Assembly (NCBI GenBank): GCA_964480915.1
Contig: CAYZRS010000003.1
Coordinates: 62,001-126,000 of the forward strand
Direction: 5' to 3'
Length of the DNA: 64,000 bases
From: CAWGCE01 sp964480915
GTDB taxonomy: Bacteria; Planctomycetota; Planctomycetia; Pirellulales; Pirellulaceae
The stretch's first letter is position 1; each line of letters begins with the position of its first letter. Positions 30,126 through 40,975 of this stretch are shown piece after piece. The translations under genes were made by a program, and so were the position numbers. Under the pieces are notes generated by a model. The model was not told the DNA's origin, made no database searches, and saw only the letters and a list, made by a program, of their open reading frames with translations.

Positions 30126-33100
30126 TTCATCCGTGACGGTGATCGTCGCAAGTTCGCTGGCCGACGTGTCGGTGCCCAAGTTCGCCGTCCCGTCCCCGTC
30201 GATCAGCGTCGCGGCAATCGTCCGAGAGGTGGTCGGCGCGTTCGACGTGTTGGCGTAGGTCAGGTTGCGAAGCAGCGCTTGCACAGCGTTCGGTGTGGCC
30301 TGACCGGTGGTGAACGAGATGATCAGGTCGTTGCCATTGTTGCCGTTGGTCGCAGGAACGACGGTACCGAAAGCGATTCCGCCGAAGGTCAGCGTCGTCC
30401 CATCGAAACCGATTTCGCCCGCCCCACTGCCCTGGTCGAAGATCGACAATTGGTCTTCGCTGCCGCCACCGGTCGAATATGTGATCGTCAGGCTGCCGCC
30501 ATTGAAATCGGGCGAATCGATATCGGTTGGCAGTCCGGCTGTGGCATCGATGATTTGCGAGTTCGCATTGACCGTGTTCTCGTTGAAACTGGCGTCGGCG
30601 ATGCTGCCCAACGTTGGCGCGTCATTCACTGGAGTGACATCAATCGTCATCACGCCTGGCGATTCACTAAAAACGGTACCGTCACTGGGCGAGAAAGTGA
30701 ACGAGGTGTAGCCGGTGCCGTTTTCGTCGGCGACGGGCGTGTAAGAAAGTTGACCACCGGTGATACTGGCGATCGTCAGCAGCTGTCCTGGCGTGACCGC
30801 CGTGGCGCCAAGCCAGAGGGTGCCACTGGCCGGTAGCGTGTCGATCCGTAACTCGAAGATCGGGTCCAATTCCGGATCGGCGTATGGGAAGTCGGCCAAC
30901 GCAAAGGTGACGCTACCATCCTCTAATAGGTCGACGCGGTGATTGCCGGTGGTGGGTGGGTCGTTGGTGGCCAGGACGTTGAACGTGACCGTATTGGGCG
31001 TCGTTGAGAAGAGGACTCCGTCACCCACGGAAAAGTCGAATGACGCATACGGAAAACCGCTCGCATTGGGTTCGGAAATGAACACGAGTCGTCCGGCTGC
31101 GATGTCGGCTGGCACGATGGTCAAAGGGGCTGTCGTCAGGTCGGTGCCGTCGTAGGAGAGCGTTCCGGCCGCCGGCAGGCTGTCGATGCGGAACTCGGTG
31201 AACATGTCGCCCGGGTCGTCATCGTTGAAGGCAAAGTCGGCGAGCGTGAAAACGTACTCGGTATCTTCCGTGGTCAGTCGGGAGAAACTGGTCGAAGTGG
31301 GCGCGTCGGCGACGGCAACGACATTCACCGTGACGGTCGTCGTGTCGGTGCCGCCGGCTCCGTCCGAAATCGAATAGGTAATCGTATCAGTGCCCGACCA
31401 ATGGGGACTTGGTAAGTAGGTGATGGTACCGTCCGGATTGATCGTGACGGAACCATTGGGTGCCGATGCCGACGTGACCGTCAGCGTGTCTGGGTCGGGG
31501 TCGACGTCGTTGGCCAGCACGTCAATGGTCACCGGAGTGTCTTCATCGGTTGCATCACTGTCGGGAAAAGCGGTCGGGTCGTCTTGCGTGTTAGTGACCG
31601 TGACCGTCACCGTGGCGGTGGCAGCGCCTTCATTGGCATCCTGAATGGTGTAGGTGAATGTATCGATGCCGTAGAAGTCGGGGTCGGGCGCGTAGTCGAT
31701 CGTGGAGTCTGGATTCACCACGATCGATCCGTTGGTCGGTTCGGTCGTCGCAACGAGCGCAAACAACTCGCCCAGGGAATCGCTATCGTTACCGGTCACG
31801 TCGATCGTGACCGTCGTCTCTTCTGGTGTCGTGGCTGGATCGTCGACGGCATTGGGAGCCGCGTTGACACACCAGGACAATTCGAATTCGTCAAAGCCTA
31901 GCCCTTCCGGGCCGACCCCTTCCAGTTGGAAAGAGACGGTCGTCACGCTGCCGACGATTCGTACGCTACCGGCCGCAGAACCCAAGGAAGGGTCGATGGA
32001 CGATTGTTCGGTGGCACCGCCAGCCAGGATCTGATTCGGTGTCCGCTGGATCGTGCCGGCCAATGTGTCGACTTCGAAATGAAGCGGCCCCGACAATCGT
32101 TCGAGCGTCAGGCCCGGTGTCAGCAGCGTTAGCAGTGCCGAATTGCTGACGCCCCCCGCCATATCGCCCAATCGATCAAGATTGAATTCTGGATTCACGA
32201 TCGCTTCGTCGAACGTGAAGGTCAGAATCCCGGTTCCGCCCGACGCGGCGCCAGGTTCGGGAGTCGAATCCCAAGTGAAGTTGACTCCGAGTGATTCGTG
32301 TCCACCGGCCATCATGTCGGCAAAAGCGGGAATGTTGTTGAAGAACTCGTTGGTGTAACCGCCCAACGTGGCTCCGCCTGCGACGGAAGTTGTCACGTCG
32401 ATCCCGATCAGGTCGGCCTCGGCATGGGGCGCTCCGGACAAATCCCAGACGTCGGTAAGATCGCAAAGGATGGGAGGTGCGACGATGATGCGAGCGGTCG
32501 CCTGCGCGGTGCCTCCGTTGCCGTCGGTCACTTCGTAAACGAACGAATCATTGCCGACAAAACCGCCGCTGGGCGTGTAGGTGAACGTGCCGTCGGTGTT
32601 GATGACGAGCGAGCCGTTGGCCGGCCCAATGATCGGAAGGATCGTCGCGGTCAGCGTGTCGGCGGTATCAGGGTCGGAGTCGTTGTCCAACAGGCCGTCC
32701 GTTCCTAGCACCGACGTCAGCACTTCTCCCTCGGCAGTAATGTAGAAATCGTCTTTCGCCGATGGGTCATCGTTGACGTTGGAAATAACGATCGACAGCG
32801 TTTCGGTGATCGAACTGGAATCGGTGACTCCTCCACCGACGTCTTGGAAGGCTGCCGTGACATCAAGATCAAACGTGCCGACCGCATCCAGCGCTGGGAG
32901 GTAGGTGAGATTGGTCCGATCCCAGCCAGTGATGTCGACATCGGACGAACTGGCCGTGGCAATGAAGGTCAGTGTGCCGTCGGTAATGCCGTGGCCGATC
33001 GCGAAATTGCCCAGTTCGATACTGGTCAACGTTTCCGATCCGTCCGTATCGATGTACGTGGGGTCAACACCGGCACTGATGCTGACGGGCGTCTCTTCGG

Positions 33101-35930
33101 GAGTCGTAACGCTATCGACCGAGAATGTGATCGGGTCGATGACCGCTTGCACGATCACCGTGGTCGATTCGTTTTCTTGACCCAGGCGGAACGAGATGTC
33201 GATCGGGTCAAAGCCGGAGTAATGTTCGCCAGGGATATAGGTGAGCCCGGCGGCAATGTCCTCGATTGAAACTTCCCAATTGCCGCTGGACGGATTCAAT
33301 TGTCCCTTATCGAACGCGCCATTTGCCGGGTAACCCGACAATTCAAATGGCTGAACCCCGTACCACTGGACTTGGGCAGCGGTCCAATAGTTCTTGAACG
33401 ACGCGGCGGTTTGATTGTTGTACGACGTGTAGGTGACCGTTTGCGAGCCGTCCGGGTTCGTGACCAAATTCAGCGACGCGTTGCCCGACCATTCGTCGAC
33501 GAATTCACTGATGAGTGTATGGTTACTCTCCATCGACGAATTCGGATCGGCGTCGCTGTTGGCTTCGAAGAACTCGGTGCCGAACATGACTTCGCTCCAA
33601 GCGACAAAGTCGACGGTACCGCCGACGCGAATGTTGTAAAGCGATCCCGACGTAACTCCGTTGGCCAGGTCAATGATGGCGTATCCGGCGCCCATGTTCT
33701 CATTCACATCGTCCGTCTCTTCGTTGCTCATCGACAGATTCATGATGCCGAGCACGGCGCCGTCCGGAATGTCGAGTGTTAACGTATGGACTGGCCCGGT
33801 GACGTCGGCGACGAAGAATTGACGGTCGAAGGAGGTCGCCAACGCATTGGCTTGCGAACCGATCGTTAGGCGTTCGTAGAACTCGACCGAAAACAGACTG
33901 TTGAACACACCGGCGAAGCCCGCTTCGCGGCGGATGACAAGATCGCCCGACGCATTGATATAAAACTGCAGGTCGTTGTTGGAATTGACCGTATCAAACG
34001 TGTCACCGACGATCGTGGCACCACTCGATTGAATCGAACCGACGGCGGCGTTTGACGCATCGTAGTTGGCGAACGAATAGGCCGTGTTGCGGTCAAGGTT
34101 CTCGCCTCGCTCGGCAACCAGTGTTCCAGAGGCTCGCAGCGTATTCAGATCCAAGACGATGCGGCCGAAGCCTTTGTACTCGACTCGATAGTCGCCACCG
34201 TCCGTCGCCGCGTCGGCTTCGTTGATGACGATGAAGTCGGCATTCGGATCAATGGGAATCACGATGTCGGTCGTGTCGCCTTGGTCGCGCACTTCGGACA
34301 CGACTCCGAGGTAGTTTGAACTCGTCTCGACCGTCGTGAGGAATTCCACGTGATAGGCGGTCTGCAGCGGGTGGTTCTCGATGATCTGCAGGACGCCGTC
34401 GACGATTTGGAATGTCGGGTCGATGCCGTTGCTGGTATCGCCCGAGACCGTGCCACCGCCGGTCAGGATGGAGGCTCCCAGTGGCGAATCTTCCCAGGCA
34501 AACTGATCCGACCGGGATACACCTCGGTCGACGATATAGGCATTAAAACCATCCGAGGTGTTCGTCGTGAGATCGATTGTCGCGTAGAGGGTTTGGTAAT
34601 CGTCGTTCTGCGTGTCGTTCGCGGACGTGTTCCCGTCGCGGGTCGAGTAGCCGGTGATGCGAATGCCGACCGTGCCCGCTGGAATCACGAAGTCGGTCGG
34701 CGTCGCTCCGGCCGAACTGGCACGATAGCCGATGTCGGTCGCAATGATGTCCTGCAAGGTGCCGCCACTCGTCAACGCCGGATCGACCGTCACGCCAATG
34801 TTGACCGGAGTGTCCTCCAAGGTGGTCGTGGTAGGAGCGATGCTAAAACTGTTGGTCTCTGATTTTGTCGCCAAAGCAAAGAACTCACCATCGTTCAGGT
34901 CAATGCCGTGGAAGTAGACCAATTGGTTAGCCGAATCAAATCCGCTGGCCAGCAAGACATCGGTCGTCCCAGCAACCAGGTCGACCTGCGTCGAGCGGAT
35001 GAGGGCAAAGTCGGTCGCCTTGGTCCCCAAGATGCCACCGATCCCGGTGATATCGAAGACGTATGTCGCCGCACCGACATCGGCCGTTTCGTTGAATGAC
35101 CAGACTCGCTGCAGCATCTGCACCACACGCTCTGGCGTGTTACTCGATGTGACTTCGATCAGCTGGGCGTTGTCTCCCAGCGTGATCGTGCCGGCCGACG
35201 AGCTGGTCGCGTTTTGGATCGTTACGATGTCGCGGGTCGCTTCGACGGCCAGCAGCCCCGACCAACCGGTGCTGATGGGAGTCAATACAAGGTCGAGATT
35301 GATGTCACCCCGTGTGACTTCCAGCTGCCAGTCGCCTCCAAGTGCAGCGGTACCGGTGAGATCGTCCGAGGCAGCAATGTCGGCTTGCGTGAGCACGTGC
35401 AGTTCGTTGAGCAGTTCTTGCCCGTCGGTGGTCGATCCGAGTTCACAACCATAAATCAGGATGTCGGCGCTGGTGGTCAGCGCGTGTTGCCACGATTGCA
35501 AGTCGGCGGCGTATTGCTGGGCGCTGCCTAGATCGAGCAGATCGGCGCCCAGTTGGATGGAACCGCCCTCCCCGTGCGAAAGGATATGAACCGCTTCGAT
35601 GTCTTGCCGCTGAGACAAAATGTCGGTGATTTGATGAATGCCGCTGGCTGTTTCGTTCAGATAGAAAATTTCGAACTGGTCACTGCGTGAGCCGATAAGG
35701 TTGTCGAGCAGTTCCTGGGAACCGTCAATTTGCAGATCGACGAATACCAGTTGCTGCGCGACCGAATCCGACGGCGCCGCAGCGACGCGGCAGTCATCGG
35801 TTTGGCAGTCAGCAGATAAGGGTTCGATCGGATCCAGCGAGATCAAAGCGGCCGCATCAAAAAGGGTGCGGTCCTCCAGACGTTCTAGCAGCAAGCTGCG
35901 TAGATGTTGGCGATCAGATGGGGAGTGCAT
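24659..35930 (-). CDS. Giant Calx-beta surface protein, N-terminal half with DUF4347 and cadherin-like modules
   Basis: 5' part of the giant gene (about 7,070 residues in total if one repeat fills the gap). Residues 14-24, LLERLEDRTLF, are a LEPR-XLL-type planctomycete N-terminal motif. Residues about 60-215 form a DUF4347 domain with AVHILSHG (His119-Gly120) and ILIYGC (Cys162). A long non-repetitive stretch follows, then cadherin-like/VCBS-type modules with 'NGSVTINPDGTITYLPSPHWSGTD'-like signatures between about 1,080 and 1,850. Calx-beta domains begin near 1,935. Sixteen complete ones precede the gap. The frame after the gap (SPTSAIPTRSS...) is an artefact of the N count. No clear Shine-Dalgarno precedes the ATG. 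Such proteins are exported adhesins or matrix components; export route and ligand are not evident. Confidence 0.87.
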
Positions 35931-36379
35931 GTCAATGTTGGGGGTTGTCGGACACGTTGCGAAGAAGCTCGTCAGCTGTTCGGAGTGCGTATCGGGGGGC
36001 TTTTGTTGGGTCTGTGGTCTCGGTTTCGTGGTGAAAACTCAACGCGTGCCGTGGCATCGGGAACTCATGAGCGATGCTGCAAAGCAACGTGTGGAGGTTT
36101 TCCACCACGGGAAAACGTAGGTCATGAAAACCCGCGAAAGGTAGGGAGACCGATTTTTTGGTGCAGGATGTGAGGGTTATGCGGCCGCAGCAGCTGCCTG
36201 AGGTGGCTTGGCTGCTCAGGTGAGTGTTGAGGGAGCAACGTCGAGCCGGCCCGCCGACTTCTGTCGATTCTGCCGATTTTGACTCACATGCCCATATTTC
36301 CGGTTTCTATTCGGTGTGGAGGCAAGCTGCGCGCTCCACTCGGCTGAAATCAACGAATGCCTGTGCGAGATGACCGACG
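35931..36379. other. Divergent intergenic region between two LEPR-XLL genes
   Basis: About 450 bases between the starts of the giant gene and the 36380 gene, so it should hold both promoters. I see no reliable -35/-10 pair. It contains a perfect 7-bp inverted repeat, GTTTTCC (36097-36103) and GGAAAAC (36110-36116), with a six-base loop, which could be an operator or mRNA hairpin; this is only suggestive. No coding potential. Confidence 0.45.
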
Positions 36380-37201
36380 ATGAATCGCTGGAAAAGAGCT
36401 TGGAACCACTGGAATAGCCACATCTCCCATGACGCTTTGAGCGCTGTGGAGTTTGCAGCGGAGCGTCTGGAGGGCCGGAAAATGTTGGCAGGTGACGTGA
36501 CCTGCCAGGTGAGTGGTGACAATCTGACCATCAGCGGAACCAGCGAGGTCGACCTCATCGATCTTGAGGTGATCGCGGGCGAGATTCAGGTCAACGGAGT
36601 CGCCACCGGCCTCATGAACGGCGATTTGAACAACTTGACGATCAAATCGAAGCAAGGGAACGACATCATTTCGCTGAGTGGATCGACGAGCGAAGCGCTC
36701 AGTATCGGCGGGAATTTGAAGATCATCACGGCCAGCGGCGACGATTTGGTGGCGGCCGTTGCGGTGAACGTCGCTGGCAACACGACGATTCGAACCGCAT
36801 CCGGGAATGATCGGGTGACGACTTACGACGCCTCTTACGTTGGCAAAACGAAGATTGCGACCAGCGGCGGCGACGATTGGGTGCTACTCGCAAGCTCTGC
36901 ACCGATACCCGGCCTCGCCGCCAACGCCGTGGCGGGCGGATATGACGTCAGCTTCGGCGGCAAATCTTCGGTCAGTACCGGTGGAGGCATCGATTCGGTC
37001 GTCATCGGATCGTTTGGCGGCGGCAATCCAGCAGCTGCCGGTGGTGGCGGGTTTGCAGGTGCTGTGTTCGTGGGAAGTACACTGAAACTGAACGGTGGCG
37101 GTTCGACCGACAACCTCAATGTCGACGGCATGTTCTATGACCCAGAATTTTCCATGCCGCCAGGAAATGTGTCGGTGAAAAGTTTCGAGCCGTTTCTATA
37201 G
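36380..37201 (+). CDS. LEPR-XLL-type exported beta-repeat protein
   Basis: A 273-residue protein. The N-terminus is charged, then carries the planctomycete motif AERLEGRKMLAGDV (residues 27-40). The remainder is a regular beta-repeat with strands such as 'SIGGNLKIITASGDD', 'VAGNTTIRTASGNDRV' and 'VGKTKIATSGGDDWV', about 20 residues per turn, suggesting a right-handed helix or RTX-like roll. The Asp-rich turns may bind calcium. It resembles the 46500 gene product in length and design. The C-terminus ends in KSFEPFL, without PEP-CTERM or dockerin. Function unknown; probably surface-exposed. A likely terminator follows 30 bases after the stop. Confidence 0.8.
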   Translation: MNRWKRAWNHWNSHISHDALSAVEFAAERLEGRKMLAGDVTCQVSGDNLTISGTSEVDLIDLEVIAGEIQVNGVATGLMNGDLNNLTIKSKQGNDIISLSGSTSEALSIGGNLKIITASGDDLVAAVAVNVAGNTTIRTASGNDRVTTYDASYVGKTKIATSGGDDWVLLASSAPIPGLAANAVAGGYDVSFGGKSSVSTGGGIDSVVIGSFGGGNPAAAGGGGFAGAVFVGSTLKLNGGGSTDNLNVDGMFYDPEFSMPPGNVSVKSFEPFL

Positions 37202-37748
37202 TTGGCCGCGCCACACCATCCATTGGACGGGCGCAAACAGGTTTGCGCGATCATCCTTCTTGCAACGAACAAAACTCTCACAGGCGGCCCAGCAGCCATT
37301 GGGAGGTTGAGGCTCAGCAGGCGCCTCGTGCCTCAGTCTAGCCGGATTGCAGGTGAAGTCGCGACGCCGTGACTTCAGTTGCGGCTGAAGTGCGATCTGA
37401 CCTGACAACCAAAGAAGCCCAGGCGGGTGCGGGTCAGGCAGCGGTTGATGAAGCAACAAAATGGTGTTGTTGGTGGCTTAATGTTCCGTTCCCTCGTTGG
37501 TTTTGCGAGCGTGCACTGTTTGCGTGGCGCCTCAAGCATGGACGGATGATGGTGGTGCTTTGTCGGGTGGGGCTGCGAGCAGAGCGCAAGAAACAGTTGA
37601 CAGTGCCAAATTTGAAGCGCTGTCGGCGTACTGGCGATTGCAATTGCCGGGGTCGTGTGCCGAAACGGAAAAATCTGCTTGCGGACGCGGTACAAGTTCG
37701 TCACCATATGCAGCATGGAAAGTGGGTATTGATTGGTGGAGACGACTG
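37202..37748. other. Intergenic region upstream of the beta-helix gene
   Basis: Apart from the hairpin at 37231 and a 6-bp inverted repeat GAAGTC (37355-37360)/GACTTC (37371-37376), nothing recognisable. A frame in phase with the next gene is open from 37497, but its translation lacks a signal or any family character, so I treat it as leader sequence. Confidence 0.5.
37231..37255 (+). terminator. Possible Rho-independent terminator
   Basis: GCGCAAA (37231-37237), loop CAGG, TTTGCGC (37242-37248): a perfect 7-bp stem extendable by one pair, 30 bases after the stop of the 36380 gene. The following GATCATCCTTCTT is pyrimidine-rich, but not a true T run, so efficiency is doubtful. Confidence 0.45.
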
Positions 37749-40103
37749 ATGGCGCGAAAATCGAAGACAAATCGTTGGCAATCGGCATCGCGATGTTTGA
37801 AGGCACCGCTTCGTTTTGAGCCGCTGGAATCACGGCGGTTGCTGGCCGTCTTCAGCGTCAGCAGTATCGATGACGCTGGCCCAGCGACGTTGCGTCAGGC
37901 CATTAGCGACGCCAATGCGAACCCAGGTCACGATACGATCAATTTTGCAGCGGCGCTAACTGGCCAGACAATTGTCTTAGATGGTAGCGAGCTTAGTATC
38001 TCAGACGCCGTGACCATAACTGCGGCCCCGTTTAATGGCGTAACGATCGATGCGGATAACCGATCGCGCATTTTCGACATCGTCGCGGACGACGGGGACT
38101 TCACGTTTTCGGGGCTCACGCTGACACGGGGGCTTACGGTCGCAAGTTTCGAATCTGGCGCCGCCATCCGGTCGATGACGAGCGGGAAACTTACAGTGAG
38201 TAATAGCACCATCACCGACAATGGCACGATAGGTTTCCGAAGTGATGGAGGTGCTATTTACGCCAAGGCAGACGTTGACGTGATCCGTTCGATTGTTACT
38301 AACAATCGCGCGACCGGAACGATTGCCGATGGCGGTGGGATTTTCTCCGATGGAAACGTATCCGTGACGAATAGTTCCGTGAGCGGCAATACAAGCGACG
38401 GCAGTGGTGGAGGGATTAATGCGCGCGATCTAACGTTGACCGGAACTCTGGTCGATGGCAACGAGTCCGATTCGTACGGGGGCGGAGTTCGTGTACTCGA
38501 CCTGGTCATGACGCAAAGTAGCATCAGTGGAAACAGTAGTGCGAACGACGGCGGAGGGGTACGCGCAACGCGAGATGTCGTCGCAATGGACAGTGCCGTA
38601 AACAACAACCAGGGCCGCGGCTATGGTGGAGGAATCTCGACGAGCGGCGGTGATTTGTATCTCGTGGACACGGCAGTCAGCGGCAATACAACAACCGCAT
38701 TCTCAGCCATTGGTGGTGGGCTGTTTACCTACGGCACGGTGACGATGCTCCGTTCCACCGTTCACGGCAACAGTGTTTCGAGCACCAGTTCTTTGGGGGA
38801 CGGCGGTGGGATTTGGGCAGACGGTGAAGTCACGTTGACGGAAAGCGTGATTAGTGGGAACAGTACCGATGTGGATGGTGGCGGTATCTGGAGCGGCTCC
38901 GATGTCGAGCTGATTCGAAGTTCAGTCAGGGACAACATCGCTCGAGATGATGGCGGAGGAGTGAGGGCAAGGGGGAAAGTCACGCTCTTGCAAAGCACAG
39001 TGAGCGGTAACGAGACACAATCAAATTCAGGCGGCGGAATATGGAATCTTGGAGATTTCATGATGACGCTAAGTACCATCAGCGGAAACACGAGTGGCGA
39101 CCAAGGTGGCGGCGTCCAAACTTCGGGCGATGTTACCATTGTTGAGAGTACGGTTACCGGCAACACAAGTGACCGCCGCGGGGGCGGTATCCGAAGCTAC
39201 TACGATGATGTCACGATTCGAGGATCGATCGTCGCGGGCAACGTGGCAGGCACTACCGGCAATGACTTAAATAACGGTGGTATTGGCGATTTTGTCGTAA
39301 CGTATAGCTTGATCGGCGATAACGAAGCAACGTCGCTGGTGGAATCACAGTCGGTCGATGCGAATGGCAACTTAATCGGCAGCTCAGCCGGACAAGGAGC
39401 CATTGTGCCAGGGCTCGCTGCGTTATCCAGTAACGGTGGCACAACGCAAACGCACGCGCTACTCTCGACCAGTCCAGCACTTAACAGTGGCGATCCAAGT
39501 AGTCCGGCGATACATGACTTCGATCAGCGGAACGCCGGTTACAAACGCGTTTCTGGGGGCCGCATTGATATGGGGTCATATGAATTGCAGCCCCCGCCAT
39601 GTGACCTCGACGGCGACGGGGACTGCGACGGCGACGATATTGACATGCTGCAGGAAAACATCGTTGTCGGACCACCCGATTTGGCGACTTTCGATCTTGA
39701 TCAAGACGGGACGGTGAGCGTCGTTGATCGCGATCTTTGGCTAGCGTTGGCTGGTGCTGAGAACCTGCCGTCTAGGAATCCGTACCTCATCGGCGATGCA
39801 AATTTGGACGGCAACGTGGACGGACAGGATTTCGTGACCTGGAATAATCACAAATTCACAACGACTTCGGCCTGGACGGATGGCGATTTTACCGCGGATG
39901 GCATTGTCAATGGCCAAGACTTTGTCGTCTGGAATGGTAGTAAGTTCACAAGCTCCGATGCTCTGGCGGTCCAACACAACACCTGGCGAAGCAGCGAATT
40001 CGCGATCCAGTCAAGAGAGGCCGATTCTGATGAAGAGGAGCAAGCGGACATTTCAACGATCGACGCCTTTTTCTCTATGATCGAAACGGTGCGGCGATTT
40101 TAA
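37749..40103 (+). CDS. LEPR-XLL parallel beta-helix protein with dockerin-like doublet
   Basis: A 784-residue exported protein. A basic N-terminus leads to LRFEPLESRRLLAVF (21-35), the clearest LEPR-XLL motif of the window. Residues about 36-110 have the 'LRQAISDANANPGHDTINF' start typical of polymorphic-outer-membrane/CSLREA-type beta-helix proteins. About 120-560 are helix coils with repeated 'STISGNxSxxxGGGVxxxG'. Then 'ALLSTSPALNSGDPS' and 'RNAGYKR...IDMGSYE', the usual cap of this family. A 'DLDGDGDCDGDDIDML' EF-hand-like segment and a dockerin-like doublet follow (about 682-739). The end is acidic (SDEEEQADIS). The ATG at 37749 has GGAG eight bases before it, preferred over 37497. Probably adhesive or carbohydrate-related; substrate unknown. 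Confidence 0.88.
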   Translation: MARKSKTNRWQSASRCLKAPLRFEPLESRRLLAVFSVSSIDDAGPATLRQAISDANANPGHDTINFAAALTGQTIVLDGSELSISDAVTITAAPFNGVTIDADNRSRIFDIVADDGDFTFSGLTLTRGLTVASFESGAAIRSMTSGKLTVSNSTITDNGTIGFRSDGGAIYAKADVDVIRSIVTNNRATGTIADGGGIFSDGNVSVTNSSVSGNTSDGSGGGINARDLTLTGTLVDGNESDSYGGGVRVLDLVMTQSSISGNSSANDGGGVRATRDVVAMDSAVNNNQGRGYGGGISTSGGDLYLVDTAVSGNTTTAFSAIGGGLFTYGTVTMLRSTVHGNSVSSTSSLGDGGGIWADGEVTLTESVISGNSTDVDGGGIWSGSDVELIRSSVRDNIARDDGGGVRARGKVTLLQSTVSGNETQSNSGGGIWNLGDFMMTLSTISGNTSGDQGGGVQTSGDVTIVESTVTGNTSDRRGGGIRSYYDDVTIRGSIVAGNVAGTTGNDLNNGGIGDFVVTYSLIGDNEATSLVESQSVDANGNLIGSSAGQGAIVPGLAALSSNGGTTQTHALLSTSPALNSGDPSSPAIHDFDQRNAGYKRVSGGRIDMGSYELQPPPCDLDGDGDCDGDDIDMLQENIVVGPPDLATFDLDQDGTVSVVDRDLWLALAGAENLPSRNPYLIGDANLDGNVDGQDFVTWNNHKFTTTSAWTDGDFTADGIVNGQDFVVWNGSKFTSSDALAVQHNTWRSSEFAIQSREADSDEEEQADISTIDAFFSMIETVRRF

Positions 40104-40262
40104 GACGCTTCATGGTTACGTGAGATCGTATATCCGGTAGCCGCAGGTGCGCGTCCATTTCGAGTTGCGTTTTGTGAATGAGTGTCGGCCCGCTTCGTGG
40201 ATGTCGGCGTGCCCGCAGGCGGACACGGATACGCGGCATTCGCAGTTTGGTAGCGGCAGCCG

Positions 40263-40312
40263 GCGGCCTGTTGACCGCCCACGTCTGGGACCGACTCGGC
40301 TACGCGACGCGC
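40263..40312 (+). repeat. 50-nt dispersed hairpin repeat, copy B
   Basis: Aligns without gaps to the reverse complement of 48786-48835, with 41 of 50 positions identical by my manual alignment. The shared core includes GACCGCCC, GTCTGGG and GACTCGGCTACG. The stems are less perfect than in copy A. It ends 22 bases before the first possible ATG of the 40335/40380 gene. Confidence 0.65.
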
Positions 40313-40379
40313 GCGGGTACGACTTTTTGCTAACATGAGGGTCGCGGCAACAAGTCCCCGACAAATCTCAGCTAGACGC

Positions 40380-40895
40380 ATGTTCAAAAAGATATTCAAA
40401 CGACTCATCCAGTCCAACGATCAGCGTTACCTGCAATTCTTGGAAGAGTGCGCCCTGTCGATTCAAACAGGTTCGCCGCAACTCGCGATGACGATGCGCC
40501 GCTTTGCCGAACTGAAGCAGCAGATCGACGCGCAAGCATCGAATGGCGATTCGGCCGCCTTGGACATCGAGAATATGGACGAACTCGCCACGACGGTTCT
40601 CGATCAAGTCTTCGATCGGATTCGCCAGCTGGTGAAACTGGAATCGGAAACAGCAAGCGTCTTGACGTCGGCTGACAGTCAACGATTCGAATCGCATTTC
40701 ACGCAGATCAAGAACCAACAGACGGCGATCCTGCGGGCTTACTCGACGCTTCATCATGCGGCGACCGGGAAATTGCCAAGTCGTCTGGATGAAAATCAAC
40801 ACACCCGTGGCGATTCACCATTGGACGAGGCCATCGATGCATTGCAGGTCGAAGTCCGCACAGCTCAGCGACTGAAGGACGAACTGGGGATCTAG
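40380..40895 (+). CDS. Hypothetical helical protein
   Basis: A 171-residue protein that I do not recognise. It starts with a basic amphipathic segment MFKKIFKRLIQS, then long predicted helices rich in Glu, Gln, Arg and Leu (FAELKQQIDAQ, QVFDRIRQLVKLESETASVL, DEAIDALQVEVRTAQRLKDEL), suggestive of a coiled coil. No signal peptide, Cys or catalytic motif. An in-frame ATG at 40335 would add 15 residues; neither start has a clear ribosome binding site, and I preferred 40380 because the ordered sequence begins there. Codon use resembles that of its neighbours, so it is probably real. Confidence 0.65.
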   Translation: MFKKIFKRLIQSNDQRYLQFLEECALSIQTGSPQLAMTMRRFAELKQQIDAQASNGDSAALDIENMDELATTVLDQVFDRIRQLVKLESETASVLTSADSQRFESHFTQIKNQQTAILRAYSTLHHAATGKLPSRLDENQHTRGDSPLDEAIDALQVEVRTAQRLKDELGI

Positions 40896-40975
40896 CCAGG
40901 GCACTAAGAAGTCATGCTCCGCCGGGCCTTGTTTCCGGCAACTTGGCAACAGACGGTGCGCCGATCCGCTTTGCC

